Origin: Kofleriaceae bacterium
GTDB lineage: Bacteria; Myxococcota_A; Polyangia; Haliangiales; Haliangiaceae
NCBI GenBank assembly: GCA_020633495.1
Contig: JACKDR010000007.1
Location: 1 to 64,000 of the forward strand
Direction of reading: 5' to 3'
Length of the DNA stretch: 64,000 nt
How positions within the stretch are numbered: position 1 is the stretch's first letter; each line of letters starts with the position of its first letter. Shown here piece after piece: positions 19,672 to 30,108 of the stretch. The notes under the pieces are model-generated. The model saw only the letters and a program-made list of their open reading frames with translations. It did not search any database and was not told the DNA's origin. The position numbers and the translations under genes were made by a program.

Positions 19672-22082
19672 CGCCGGCGTCGCATCGCGAGCAGCCCGAG
19701 CAGGACCACCGCCGACATCGCCAGGGCCGAGCCCGGCGCCGCCTGGGCGCCGCAGCAGCCGCTGCGCGCGCTCTTGGGCGTCGGCGGGCCGAACGGGCCG
19801 TCGTCGTCGCCGCCGTCGTCGTCGCCGGGGCCGGCGCCGGTGCCGCCGTCGAAGCCGCGGTCGCCCATGCGGATCGTCGCGCCGGCGGTGCCGCCGGTCT
19901 GAGTCGGGTCCTCGGTGATCGCGCAGGCGTCGTCGAGCACGATCATCACCGGCGCGGCGTCGACGGTGGTGCCGGCGCCGCGCGCCGCGACCGTCACCGC
20001 GCAGCCGTCGCCGCTGGCGGTCGCGCTGACCACGGACTGGCCGTGCGCCGCCGGCGCGCCGGCGACGACGTGGGAGACCGCGGCGCCGCGCGGCGCCTGG
20101 TAGCGGACCTCGGTGGCGCCGGGCGCGGCGGCGATCACGACGGCGCGGCGACCGTCGCGCTCGAGCAGGACGCCGTCGACGCCGGCGATCGGCGTCACCA
20201 CCGGCGCCGCCTTGGTCGCCGCCGACACGTCGATGACGTGGATCGCCGACATCTGCGGGCCCGGCGGGATCAACCGGTACTCGTCGACCTCGAAGCGCGG
20301 GATGTCGCAGCCGCCGCGGGTCGTGCCCTCGCCGAAGCAGTCGCCCTTCTTGCGGGCCCGGACCTCGGCGGTGCCGCCCGACGCCGCGACCCGGGTGATC
20401 GCGACCTGGGTGTGGCCGACCTTGCCCTGGGCGACGTCGCCGGCGAGCGCGAGGGTGCCCGGCACCTTGAAGCGCAGGTACAGCGCGCGCGCGGCGTCGC
20501 CGGACTGCGCTCGATCGATCACGACCAGCGCGGCGTCGGCGCCGTCGTGGTACGGCACCAGCACCAGGTCGCGGACCGCGGCCGGCACGTCGCTGGGCCG
20601 GTCCTGGAACTTGTACTGGTCGGCGTAGTCGCAGCGCGCCGCGACGATGCCCGACGCGCTCTGCCGCGCCCACGGGAACCCGGTGCGCTCGCTCCAGTAG
20701 GCCTGGCTCGGCTTGTAGTCGTCGGGGAGCTGCGCGGACTCGACGGTAGGCGCGTTGCTGGTCAGCGACGACAGCGAGCCGTAGGGCGACGGATCGACGA
20801 TGACGTCGTCGCGGCCGCGCGACAGGACGAAGTTGCCGGCGTTGGCGGGGCGGTGATCGACGTCGATCGTCGAGCTGCACTGCGCGACCATCCAGACGCC
20901 GTCCTGGCCCCACTTGCTGCGGCTGTAGAAGTTGCCGACGCCGCGCGCCAGGTAGCTGGTCGGCCAGCTCGCCCGCGGCACCGGCGCGGCCGCGACGGCG
21001 CGGGCCTCGGCCAGCGCCTCGAACAGCGGGAACTCGCTGGAGGTCAGGCCGAGCTGCGCGAGCTCGTCGCGTGACCACGCCCAGGTGTCGGCGTCGGCGT
21101 CGCCGACCAGCGGCGCCGCGAACGCGAGGTAGCCGGGCGCCTGGTTGGGCTGCTCGTTCTGGGTGTCGCCGGCGACGAACATGCCGTCGCCCGGCGACAG
21201 CGCGTGGACGTTGTGGCGCAAGAGCGCCGCCAGCCAGGTGCCGACCGCGTCGATCTTGGCGCCCTGCTCGGCGAGCGCGCGCGCCGCGAGCGCGTACTCC
21301 GCGACCGACAGCGGGCCGTACTGCCAGCCCTCGCCCCAGTCGCCGCCGTCGAGCAGGCCGCCCGGCGCCAGCGCCTTGGCCATGTCCTTGCCCCACAGCT
21401 CGTCGACGACGGTGCCCCACATGCGGGCGCCGGCGCGCCCGGCCTCGCCGCCCTGGGCGATCGCGATCAGCGTGATCGCGACCAGGTAGCCGGCGTGGTA
21501 GTTGGTGCCCGGGCTGCGGGCGCGGTAGCCGTTGGCGGCGTACCACGTGGTCCACGCCGCGAACCGCTGGCGCGCGGTGGCGCGCAGGTCCTCGGTCATC
21601 TCGGGGCGGTCGTGCAGCCAGTCGTAGGCGAGCGCGGTGTACGGGCCCATCGCGCGGATCGCGAAGCCCGAGTCGCGGCGCGCGGCCTCGTCGCCGCCCT
21701 TGCCGTCGCCGACGACCTCGAGGTCGTCGAGCATGGCGCGGAAGTAGACCATCGCGGTCTTGGCGTGATCGTCGGCGCCGGTGGCGGCCCACGCGACCAG
21801 GCAGGTCTGCAGGTGGTGGGCCCAGTCGAGGCCCATGTACAGGTCGCGGGCGTGGTCCTTGGGGTGCTTGCGCAGCTCGTCGCAGCCGCGGACCGCGCGC
21901 GCCACCGCGGTGCCTTTCTGGCCGGCCTGGCGCTTCCAGGTCGCGCGCAGGGCGTCGTCGAGGAACAGCCGCGGGTGCGCGCCCGTCGGCTCCTGCTGCG
22001 CCGCCGCCGGGCGGGTCAGCGTGACCAGCGCGGCGACGACGACGACGGCACTGGCGACGGCAGCGATCGTGGGGCGGCGCAT
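19668..22082 (-). CDS. Heparinase II/III-like polysaccharide lyase family protein with MYXO-CTERM tail
   Basis: A secreted 804-residue protein. It opens with a signal peptide (MRRPTIAAVASAVVVV...RPAAAQ), has an (alpha/alpha) toroid-like N-terminal half (HPRLFLDDALRATW, NYHAGYLVAITLIAIAQGG, GGDWGEGWQYGP) and a beta-rich second half (CSSTIDVDHRPANAGNFVLSRG), the layout of heparinase/alginate-lyase-like enzymes. The C-terminus is an acidic Gly/Asp linker followed by a MYXO-CTERM sorting signal: SGCCGAQAAPG, a hydrophobic helix (LAMSAVVLLGLLA) and MRRRR. It is probably displayed on the cell surface or released by sorting. It sits at the edge of the polysaccharide region, so it may trim or remodel the organism's own polysaccharide; this is inference. 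Confidence 0.85.
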
Positions 22083-22171
22083 GCAGGGACGATATCGCGG
22101 GTCGGGCCCGGCGCCACCCCGCGGCGGCGGCGACCGGCGGCGACCGGCGCCGAGCGGTCACGCCGAGGCCG

Positions 22172-23336
22172 CTACGCCCCGGCGGTCTCGCGCCGGATGC
22201 CCTCGCGGACCCCGACCCGCGGCGTCCAGTCGAGCAGCCGGGCCGCGCGGTCGCTCTCGAAGCGCAGCCGGGCCAGCGCCGAGCGCAGCCGGTACAGCGC
22301 CACCGGCGACGACCGACCGACCAGCGCGAGCGGCAGCTCCGACAGCTTGCCGAGCGCGAACAGCAAGGGGCGCGGCACCCGCACCACCCGGCGGCCGCCG
22401 CCGGCGCGGTCGAGGACCTCGCGCTGGGTCAAGAGGTCGCGATCGACGAGCTGGATGACCTCGCCGCCGGTCAGGCCGCGGTCGACCGCGGCGACGATCG
22501 CGTCGACGACGTCGTCGATGTAGACCAGCGGCAGGGTCAGGGTGCCGTCGCCGAGCACCAGCCAGCGGCCGCGGGCGGCGCGCGCGACCGCGCCGTTGAT
22601 CAGCGGGATGCCGCCGCCGAAGATCTGGCCGGGGCGCAGGATCACCGCCGGCAGGCCCCGGGCGACCGCGTCGGTGACCCGCTGCTCGGCCTCGAGCTTG
22701 GCCCGGGTGTAGGCGCCGCGCTCCTCGGCGCGGGGCTCGAGCGCGGTGGTCTCCGACACCGGCTCGCCGGCCGACGAGCCGGCCCAGTCGATCACCGACA
22801 TCGAGCTGATGTGGACCAGCTGGGCGACGCCGTGACGCCGGCAGCTGTCGATCACGTTCTGGGTGCCGACGATCGTGCCGACCTGGTGGTCGCGCCAGCC
22901 GCCGCGGGTCGCGGCGCCGACGTGGATGACCCGGCGCGCGCCCGCGACCAGGCGATCGACGGCGTCGGGATCGCCGAGGTCGCCGAAGACGTAGTCGACG
23001 CCGGCGACCGGAGCGGCGGGGATCCGGCGCACCAGCGCGCGGACCCGGGTGCCGTCGGCGACCAGCCGCCGCAGGGTCGCGCCGCCGAGCGCGCCCGACG
23101 CGCCGGTCAGCGCGACGTCGCAGGTCAGCGCCACCGTGAACGGCGCGCGCGCCGCGGCGTGCGCGGCCTCGGCGGCGCGCGCCACCGCCTCGACCCGGGC
23201 GACCAGCGCGGCGGCGTCGTCGAGCGAGCGCGCCGGCGGGTCGCCGGCGGCGCGGCGGCGGTAGACGTCGGCGAGCAGGGCGCGCAGGCCGGGGTCGCCG
23301 TCGCCCTCGCGGACCCGGCGCCACAGCTCGCGCGGG
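22172..23336 (-). CDS. NAD-dependent epimerase/dehydratase half of a frameshifted oxidoreductase-epimerase fusion
   Basis: This is the 3' part of a fusion gene that starts at 24206. The segment begins with the C-terminal helices of the oxidoreductase (RELWRRVREGDGDPG) and continues into an extended short-chain-dehydrogenase domain. The Rossmann motif is VALTGASGALGGATL, and GAYTRAKLEAEQ supplies the Tyr-x-x-x-Lys pair. HISSMSVIDW, LRPGQIFGGGIPL and YIDDVVDAIV fit the sugar-nucleotide epimerase/dehydratase group. The likely role is modification of an NDP-sugar for the nearby polysaccharide. It follows the upstream half after one extra base in GGG at 23334-23336; with that base removed, the join reads SLVGAPRELWRRVRE. 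Confidence 0.85.
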
Positions 23337-24206
23337 CGCGCCGACCAGCGAGCGGATCGCGCCGCGCCGGCCCCGCGTCGTCGCCGGCAGCGCGACCCGC
23401 AGCTCGCCGGTGGCGCCGTGGATCGTGAGGCGGTCGCCGGCGGCCGCGGCGTCGCAGCGGACCTCGAGCTCGCCGCGGCCGCGCGGGCCGCGGACGTGGG
23501 CTTGCCAGCGGTCGTAGGCGAGCAGCGGATCGCCGCCGCCGTGCCAGGTGGCGTCGACCTCGTCGAGCGGCCCGAGCAGCGCCTGCAGCACCGCCAGGGC
23601 GGGGCCACCGAGGTCGCGGAACGGGTAGCCGGCGTCGCGGTACCACGGTGGCAGCGGCCCGCCCGGGTACGGCGGGTAGGCGGCGCCGCGCACCAGCTCG
23701 ACCGACGTCACCGCGCCGATCGCGCCGGCCTCGACCTGCGCGATCGCGCGCGCCACCGCGGGCGCGAAGCGCAGCGGGTGATCGATCGTCACCGACGGCG
23801 TCACCGACGGCGTCACCGACGGCGTCACCGACGGCGTCACCGACGGCGTCACGGCGGCGCCGGCGGCGGCGGTCGGCCGGCCCAGCGCGCGCACCGCGGC
23901 GGCGTCGCCGACGATCGGCGCCGCGATCACGACGTCGCAGCCCCGGGCCAGCGCGGCGGCGGCGTCGGCGACCCGGTCGGCGGGCGCCGACAGGACGTGG
24001 ACGACCGAGGCGCCGGCGTCGATCAGCGCGTCGAGCGACGCGAACGTCGCGACCCCGAGGCGGGCCGCGACCGCGTCGCGGGCGACGTCGTCCGCGTCGG
24101 CGACGCCGACCAGGTCGACGTCCGGCAGGGCGCGCAGGGCGCGGACGTGGGCGTCGGCGAGGGGGCCGGCGCCGAGCAGGCCGGCGCGAGGGGGCGTGCG
24201 AGGCAT
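23334..24206 (-). CDS. Gfo/Idh/MocA oxidoreductase half of the same frameshifted fusion
   Basis: The 5' part of the fusion (ATG 24206). The start shows a Rossmann fold (GLLGAGPLADAHVRALRALP, VGVADAD), then FASLDALIDAGASVVHVLSAP, the usual Gfo/Idh/MocA pattern of an NAD(P)-dependent sugar oxidoreductase. A 12-bp tandem repeat inserts five VTPS units just before the VTIDHPLRFAPAV segment, splitting a core strand. Downstream, GGPALAVLQALLGP and RLTIHGATGELRV are normal for the family. Unless the indel is an artefact, the predicted product leaves the true frame near residue 290 and continues into Arg/Pro-rich text. It starts 3 bases after the glycosyltransferase stop, so the two are in an operon. 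Confidence 0.8.
23788..23847. repeat. 12-bp in-frame minisatellite, five units
   Basis: Five perfect copies of GTCACCGACGGC plus a partial sixth code, on the minus strand, for (VTPS)5 inside the Rossmann domain of the Gfo/Idh gene. The repeat keeps the reading frame. Most members of this family have no insert at this position. Confidence 0.95.
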
Positions 24207-24209
24207 GGC

Positions 24210-25379
<1,170 letters not shown>

Positions 25380-25520
25380 GGCGAGGCACCTTATCAGGCC
25401 CGGGGCCCCGGCCACGGCCCCGGGGCGCCGGAAGCGGCCCGGGCGGCGCCCGGCCCCGGGAGTGCGCCGCCGCGCCCGGCCCGGGCTTGTCGACGCGGCG
25501 GAAAGCCGCTACCAGAGGGC

Positions 25521-26174
25521 ATGGCCGCACTCGCCGCCCTCCGCCGCCGCGCGCGCGACGCCTTCTGGGGCGCGCTGCCGCCGTCCCGGGTCATCCGCCG
25601 CGGCCCCGCCACCGTGAAGCGCGTGGCGCTCACCTTCGACGACGGCCCCCAGCCCGAGACCGAGGCCTACCTCGAGGCGATGGATCGCCTCGGCGTGCCC
25701 GGCACGTTCTTCCTGATGGGCGATCTGTCCAGCGAGCGCCCCGAGATGCTGCGCGAGTACACCCGCCGCGGCCACCAGCTCGGCGCCCACGGCTGGAACC
25801 ACCACCCGTTCCCCACGCTCGGCATCGGCGGCCTGCGTGACCAGCTGCGCCGGACCGAGGCGGTGATCGGGCCGCAGCCGACCGGGCGGCCCTGGGTCCG
25901 GCCGCCGTACGGGGCGCTGTCGGCGCGATCGCTGGCGCAGATCCTGGCCGAGGGCCTGACCATCGCGATGTGGTCGTTCGACTCGTACGACTACGACGCC
26001 ACCGACGCCGACCAGGTGGTGGCGCGGTGCGCGCCCGAGGCGATCGGCCCCGGCGAGGTGCTCTTGTTCCACGAGGGCCACGCCCACACGCTGGCCGCGC
26101 TGCCGCGGATCGTCGACGGCCTGCACCGCGCGGGGTACGAGTGCGTGACCATGGCCGACCTGATCGCGTCGTAG
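25521..26174 (+). CDS. Polysaccharide deacetylase (NodB-like, CE4)
   Basis: A 217-residue carbohydrate esterase family 4 protein that removes N-acetyl groups from a polysaccharide or peptidoglycan. Motif 1 is TFDDGP (catalytic Asp and metal Asp), motif 2 is HGWNHHPFP (H-x3-H metal pair), motif 3 is RPPYGA, motif 4 is around MWSFDSYDYDA, and motif 5 is LFHEGH. There is no clear signal peptide, so the location is uncertain. The start is supported by GAGGG directly before the ATG. It is divergent from the glycosyltransferase across a palindrome-rich spacer and overlaps the next gene's likely start. The role is probably in the local exopolysaccharide. Confidence 0.93.
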   Translation: MAALAALRRRARDAFWGALPPSRVIRRGPATVKRVALTFDDGPQPETEAYLEAMDRLGVPGTFFLMGDLSSERPEMLREYTRRGHQLGAHGWNHHPFPTLGIGGLRDQLRRTEAVIGPQPTGRPWVRPPYGALSARSLAQILAEGLTIAMWSFDSYDYDATDADQVVARCAPEAIGPGEVLLFHEGHAHTLAALPRIVDGLHRAGYECVTMADLIAS

Positions 26175-27760
26175 CGGTGGTCGCCGCGGCGATCGCGCTC
26201 GCCGCGGCCGCGGCCGCCGGCTGCGGCGGCGGTGCGCCCGCGTCCGGGCCGGCGCTGCAGATCACGACCGAGACGGTGCGGCTGCGCCGCGGCGATCCGC
26301 TGCCCGCGACCTCGGCGATCTTCGACGGCGAGCGGGTCCACCTGCGCGCCGCGCGCGGCGAGACGCTCGGGATCGCGGCGTGGCGGCGCGGCGCCGGCGA
26401 GGTCACGGTGACGCTGGTGTTCGACGCCGACGGCACCGGCGGCGGCGCCGCCGACGTCGCGGTCCAGGGCTTCGCGGTCGGGCACGACCGGGTGCGGCGG
26501 CCGTCGACCCGGATGTACGGGCCCAGCGGCGGCGCCGGCTGGTGGCCCGATCGCCTCGACGCCGCGGCGGCGCCGCGCGTCGACCGGGTCGCGTTCTTCG
26601 ACGTCGCGGTCGCCGCCGACGCGGTACCCGGCGCGCGGCGCGGCACGCTCACCGTCGGCGACGTCGCGATCCCGGTCGAGCTGCAGATCGAGCCGGTGAC
26701 CCTGGCCGCGGTCGCCGACGCGCCGCGGGTGTGGGGCTACTACGACGCCCGCGAGGTCGCGCGCGCCGCCGGCGTCGCCGCCGGCAGCGCCGCCGCGCTC
26801 GACGCCGAGCGCGGCTACGCGGCGCTGGCGCGGGCCCACGGCATGGTGGCGTCGCCGGAGCTCACGCTCGACAGCGTCGCGGCGCGCCGCGACCTGGTCC
26901 GCGGCCTGCCGTGGGTGCCGGTGCTCCTGCCCGACGAGCCGGCGGCGCGCGACGCCGCGGTCCGGGCGTGGCCGGCCGCGCTCGCCGGCACCGGCCAGGT
27001 CGCGTTCGCGATCCCGATCGACGAGCCGCGGCGGCTGTGGCAGAAGCTCGCGGTCCGCGTCCTGGCCGCCGAGGTCCGGGCCGCGGGCGGCGGCCCGGGC
27101 CGGCTGCTCTTCGCCGTCACCGACGAGCCGTCGTTCGTCTACGGCGACCTGGTCGACGTCTACCTGTCGCCGTTCGCGGTCCACCTCGACGGCGCCCGCG
27201 AGGTCGCCGGCGTCACCCCGGCGCGCTGGACCTACAACGGCACGCCGCCGTACGCGGGCGCGATGATCCTCGACACCGACGGCGCCGCGCTGCGGACCTG
27301 GGGCTGGATCGCGTGGCGGTGGCGGGTCGGGCTCTGGTACGCGTGGGACGTCATGTACTGGAGCGATCGCCACAACCACCGCCGCCGCGGCGGCACCGGG
27401 CTGGCGCCGCCGACCGTGCCCGACCGCCTCGACGACGACGCCGTCACCTTCGACGACGGCGAGGACCACGGCGACCTCGACGGCGTGCTGCTGTACCCGG
27501 GGCCGCGCGCGTCGTGGCGGCTCAAGGCGCTGCGCCGCGGCCAGCAGGATCGCGCGCTGCTCGAGCAGGTCGAGGCCTGCGCCGGGCGCGCGGTCGCCGA
27601 CGCGATCGCCGCGCCGCTGGTGCCGCGCGCGCTCGCCGACGCCGGCCCGCCGGGGCAGGCCCGGCCCGGCGCCTGGCCCACCGACGAGCAGGCCTGGGAG
27701 GCCGCGCGAGGTCGCCTGCTCGACGCCCTGCTCGCCTGCGACGCGCGGAGCCCGCGGTGA
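26141..27760 (+). CDS. Lipoprotein with glycoside-hydrolase-like / DUF4091-like domain
   Basis: The preferred start, GTG 26141, gives a basic n-region and a hydrophobic core ending AAAAAAGCGGG (lipobox). It overlaps the deacetylase by 34 bases; GTG 26177 is the alternative. The mature protein has an N-terminal beta region (TVRLRRGDPLPATSAIFDGERV) and a C-terminal part with many Trp (WGWIAWRWRVGLWYAWDVMYW) and LLYPGP, reminiscent of DUF4091-type glycoside-hydrolase-like proteins. That link is by text similarity only. It may bind or cleave polysaccharide outside the cell, in line with its neighbours. Its stop overlaps a GTG used by the next gene. Confidence 0.72.
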   Translation: MRDHGRPDRVVAVVAAAIALAAAAAAGCGGGAPASGPALQITTETVRLRRGDPLPATSAIFDGERVHLRAARGETLGIAAWRRGAGEVTVTLVFDADGTGGGAADVAVQGFAVGHDRVRRPSTRMYGPSGGAGWWPDRLDAAAAPRVDRVAFFDVAVAADAVPGARRGTLTVGDVAIPVELQIEPVTLAAVADAPRVWGYYDAREVARAAGVAAGSAAALDAERGYAALARAHGMVASPELTLDSVAARRDLVRGLPWVPVLLPDEPAARDAAVRAWPAALAGTGQVAFAIPIDEPRRLWQKLAVRVLAAEVRAAGGGPGRLLFAVTDEPSFVYGDLVDVYLSPFAVHLDGAREVAGVTPARWTYNGTPPYAGAMILDTDGAALRTWGWIAWRWRVGLWYAWDVMYWSDRHNHRRRGGTGLAPPTVPDRLDDDAVTFDDGEDHGDLDGVLLYPGPRASWRLKALRRGQQDRALLEQVEACAGRAVADAIAAPLVPRALADAGPPGQARPGAWPTDEQAWEAARGRLLDALLACDARSPR

Positions 27761-28567
27761 CCGAGGCCGCGCGCCTGGCCGCGCTCGCCGCCGACGTCGT
27801 CGCGGCCGGGGATCCTGGCGCCACCGACGCCGCGGGGCGCCCGGCGCCGGCTGCCCGTGGTCTCCGCCGCCGACGCCGCGGCCATCGTCGGCGAGCTCCA
27901 CGTCGAGGTCGATCGCGCGATGACCGGCCACGCCGCCGCGGCCGCCGCCGCCGGCCACCGGATCGCGTGCGACGGCTGCCACGCCTGCTGCGACAACGTC
28001 GTCGTCGTCTTCGAGGCCGAGGCGGCGCGGATCGCCGCGCACCTTCGCGCCGACGTCGGCGCCGCGGCGCGCGCCCACTTCGCCGCCGCGTACCCGGCCT
28101 GGGTCGCCGGCCTCGGCGACGCGCGCGCCGCCCTGCGGCGCGCCGTCGACGACGAGGTCCACGGCCGCGGCGCGCCTGGCGCGGTCGGCGTCGCGCTCGA
28201 CGCCGCGCACCGGCGGCGGGTGCCGTGCGCGTTCCTGCGCGACGGCCGCTGCACGATCTACGCGGTGCGGCCGTCGGTGTGCCGCAGCGCCCACGCGCTC
28301 GACACCAGCGCCCACTGCGGCGGCGACCACGTCGAGACCCCGCGGGTGTTCCGGTGGGCGCCGCTCGAGGCCTACCTCAAGCGGCAGCGCGCCCTCGAGT
28401 TCGGCCTGCACCGCGCGCTCCGCCCCGACGCCGGCCCGGAGGCGGTGTGCGACGCGGTGGCGCGCCGGCTCGGCCTGGCCGCGGGCGCCGCCGCCGCTCC
28501 GGCGCGCAACGCGCCGTGTCCGTGCGGCAGCGGCAAGAAGTACAAGCGCTGCTGCGGCGCCGGCTAG
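27757..28567 (+). CDS. YkgJ-like Cys-cluster protein with C-terminal SEC-C motif, apparently frameshifted
   Basis: Two Cys clusters (CDGCHACCDN and PCAFLRDGRCTIYAVRPSVCR) match the YkgJ/UPF0153 group, thought to bind zinc or an Fe-S cluster. The C-terminus is a clear SEC-C zinc motif, PCPCGSGKKYKRCCG, as on SecA and various repair proteins. The natural start appears to be GTG 27757 (GTGA overlap with the upstream stop), reading VTEAARLAALAADVVAAGDPG. That frame only joins the main domain if one G is removed from GGGG at 27834-27837. Without it, translation could begin at GTG 27857. The reaction is unknown; the protein may modify or deliver metal to secreted factors. Confidence 0.78.
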
Positions 28568-28604
28568 CCGCGGGGCGTGCGGGCGCGGCGCGCCCGCCGC
28601 GCGG

Positions 28605-28892
28605 TCAGTGGACCACGCGATCGAACGTGCGCTCGATGTCCTTCCAGATCTGGTCGACGCCGCGCTCCAGCGCCTGCCACCGTTCGCCGCCCGCGGCCTT
28701 CGCCTCGTCGACGCGCTTGCGGGCGGCCTGCAGCTTGTCCCGCAGCTCGTCGAGCTGCTTGCGCGCCTCCACCTTGGCCTGCTGGCCGGCGACGTCGATG
28801 CGCGCCACGGCCTGGTCCAGCTTGGCGTTCCACAGGCCCAGCTGCGTCTCCAGCTTCGCCACGTTCCTCTCGATCTTGGCTCCCATCGTCAT
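28605..28892 (-). CDS. Small coiled-coil protein
   Basis: A 95-residue, highly charged helical protein of unknown function. Heptad-like spacing covers most of it (KIERNVAKLETQLGLW, KLDQAVARIDVAGQQ, EARKQLDELRDKLQAARKRVDE), and it ends WKDIERTFDRVVH. It has no Cys, signal or membrane segment. The start is firm: a GGAAAGGA site precedes ATG 28892 at good spacing. Such small proteins often bind membranes, granules or partner enzymes, but none can be named here. Upstream DNA (28893-29077) contains GC-rich short repeats. Confidence 0.78.
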   Translation of the reverse strand: MTMGAKIERNVAKLETQLGLWNAKLDQAVARIDVAGQQAKVEARKQLDELRDKLQAARKRVDEAKAAGGERWQALERGVDQIWKDIERTFDRVVH

Positions 28893-28984
28893 GAGTCATT
28901 CCTTTCCATCACCTCGCGCCAAGTGCGAGCCGATAGATGGGCCTACCACGTCAGGCGCGAGGGCCAAGCGCGGGCCACGGATCC

Positions 28985-29080
28985 GGCGCGCGTGAGGGCG
29001 CGTCACACGCGCGTGAGGGCGCGTCGCGCGCGCGTCGACACGTCACGGCGCGCACGCGTCACCTGCGCGCGTGCGCGCTA
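28985..29080. repeat. Short GCGCGTGAGGGCGCGTC repeats
   Basis: A GC-rich 17-base unit, GCGCGTGAGGGCGCGTC, occurs twice in tandem (near 28987 and 29010), followed by related CGCGCGTCG-type variants. They lie in the spacer between the divergently coded coiled-coil gene and the downstream end of the kinase-like gene. No function is assigned. Confidence 0.6.
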
Positions 29081-30055
29081 CTCGACCATGACCGTGCCGA
29101 TGACCCGCGCCGGGCTCAGCTGGTCGATCGAGCGGCGGAGGTCGCGCGCCGTGGTCCGCTTGCCGCGCACCACCAGCAGCGTGCCGTCGGCGGCGTCCTG
29201 GATCAGGTTGACGTCGGCGGAGCCCAGCACCGGCGGCGAGTCGATGACGATGTGGTCGTAGCCACCGAGGCGCAGCCGCTCCATCGCGATCGCGAACGCC
29301 GGCGCGTCGAGCAGCTGGTTCTGCTCGATGCGCGGGTTGATCGCCGCGACGTGCAGCCACAGCTGCGGGATGTCGACGAAGCCCCACGGCAGCATCGGCT
29401 GGTGGCGGTGGGCGGCCAGCTGCTCGGCGAAGCACCACGGCGGCACGAACCGGAACACGCTCGACAGCTGCGGCCGCCGCACGTGGGTCTCGACCAGCAG
29501 GACGCGGGCCCGGCCGCACTCGGCGAGCGCCAGCGCCAGGTTGAGCGCGGTCGTGGTCTTGCCCTCGCCGGGGCGCGGGCTCGACACCACGACGACCTGC
29601 GGCCGCCCGGCCTCGAGCATGTGGTGGCGCAGGACCCGGAACGCCGCGGCCTGCTCGGAGTCGGGATCGGTGACCAGGATCAGGCGCGGATCGGGCGGCG
29701 CGTCGTCGGGCAGGTGGTGCTGGGTCAGGCCGATCTCGGGGGCCTGGCCGGCGGCGACGTGGGGCGCCACCTCGCGGCTGGCGGCGACCATGGCGCGGTC
29801 GCCGACCACCGGCGGGGTCGGCGGTCGCTCGCGCAGCGCGACCCGGTCCTGCGACACCGTGTGCGCGAGCTGCCGTGGCGACACCGGCGCCCCGGCCGGG
29901 GCGCTGCCGGCGGTCAGCGGCTGGCCGTCGGGGCTGAGCGCGACCATCGGCTGGGTGACCAGGGGCAGCGGCGCGCCGACCCGGGTCGCGGCGTCGTTGT
30001 CGTCGCCACCTCCGCCGCCGCGCGGCGCGTCGCCGAAACGATGGCGCTTGCTCAC
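29078..30055 (-). CDS. CpsD/CapB-type tyrosine-kinase-like ATPase of polysaccharide synthesis
   Basis: The 325-residue protein has a long disordered N-terminus (about residues 1-125, Pro/Gly-rich) and a P-loop ATPase domain of the BY-kinase/MinD superclass. Walker A: SSPRPGEGKTTTALNLALAL. Walker B: HIVIDSPPVLG. The Walker A' segment reads LLVETHVRRPQL, in which the usual Asp-x-Asp-x-Arg acids have changed to Glu and His. The C-terminus lacks the Tyr-rich tail of active BY-kinases. It may be a regulatory ATPase for the two Wzz-type proteins encoded just upstream rather than a true kinase. It lies 53 bases after the second Wzz gene in the same operon. Confidence 0.88.
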   Translation of the reverse strand: MSKRHRFGDAPRGGGGGDDNDAATRVGAPLPLVTQPMVALSPDGQPLTAGSAPAGAPVSPRQLAHTVSQDRVALRERPPTPPVVGDRAMVAASREVAPHVAAGQAPEIGLTQHHLPDDAPPDPRLILVTDPDSEQAAAFRVLRHHMLEAGRPQVVVVSSPRPGEGKTTTALNLALALAECGRARVLLVETHVRRPQLSSVFRFVPPWCFAEQLAAHRHQPMLPWGFVDIPQLWLHVAAINPRIEQNQLLDAPAFAIAMERLRLGGYDHIVIDSPPVLGSADVNLIQDAADGTLLVVRGKRTTARDLRRSIDQLSPARVIGTVMVE

Positions 30056-30108
30056 GCGGAGGCTCCGGCCGGCTGGTCGAGCATGATCGTCGCGGGGGGC
30101 ATCGCGGG

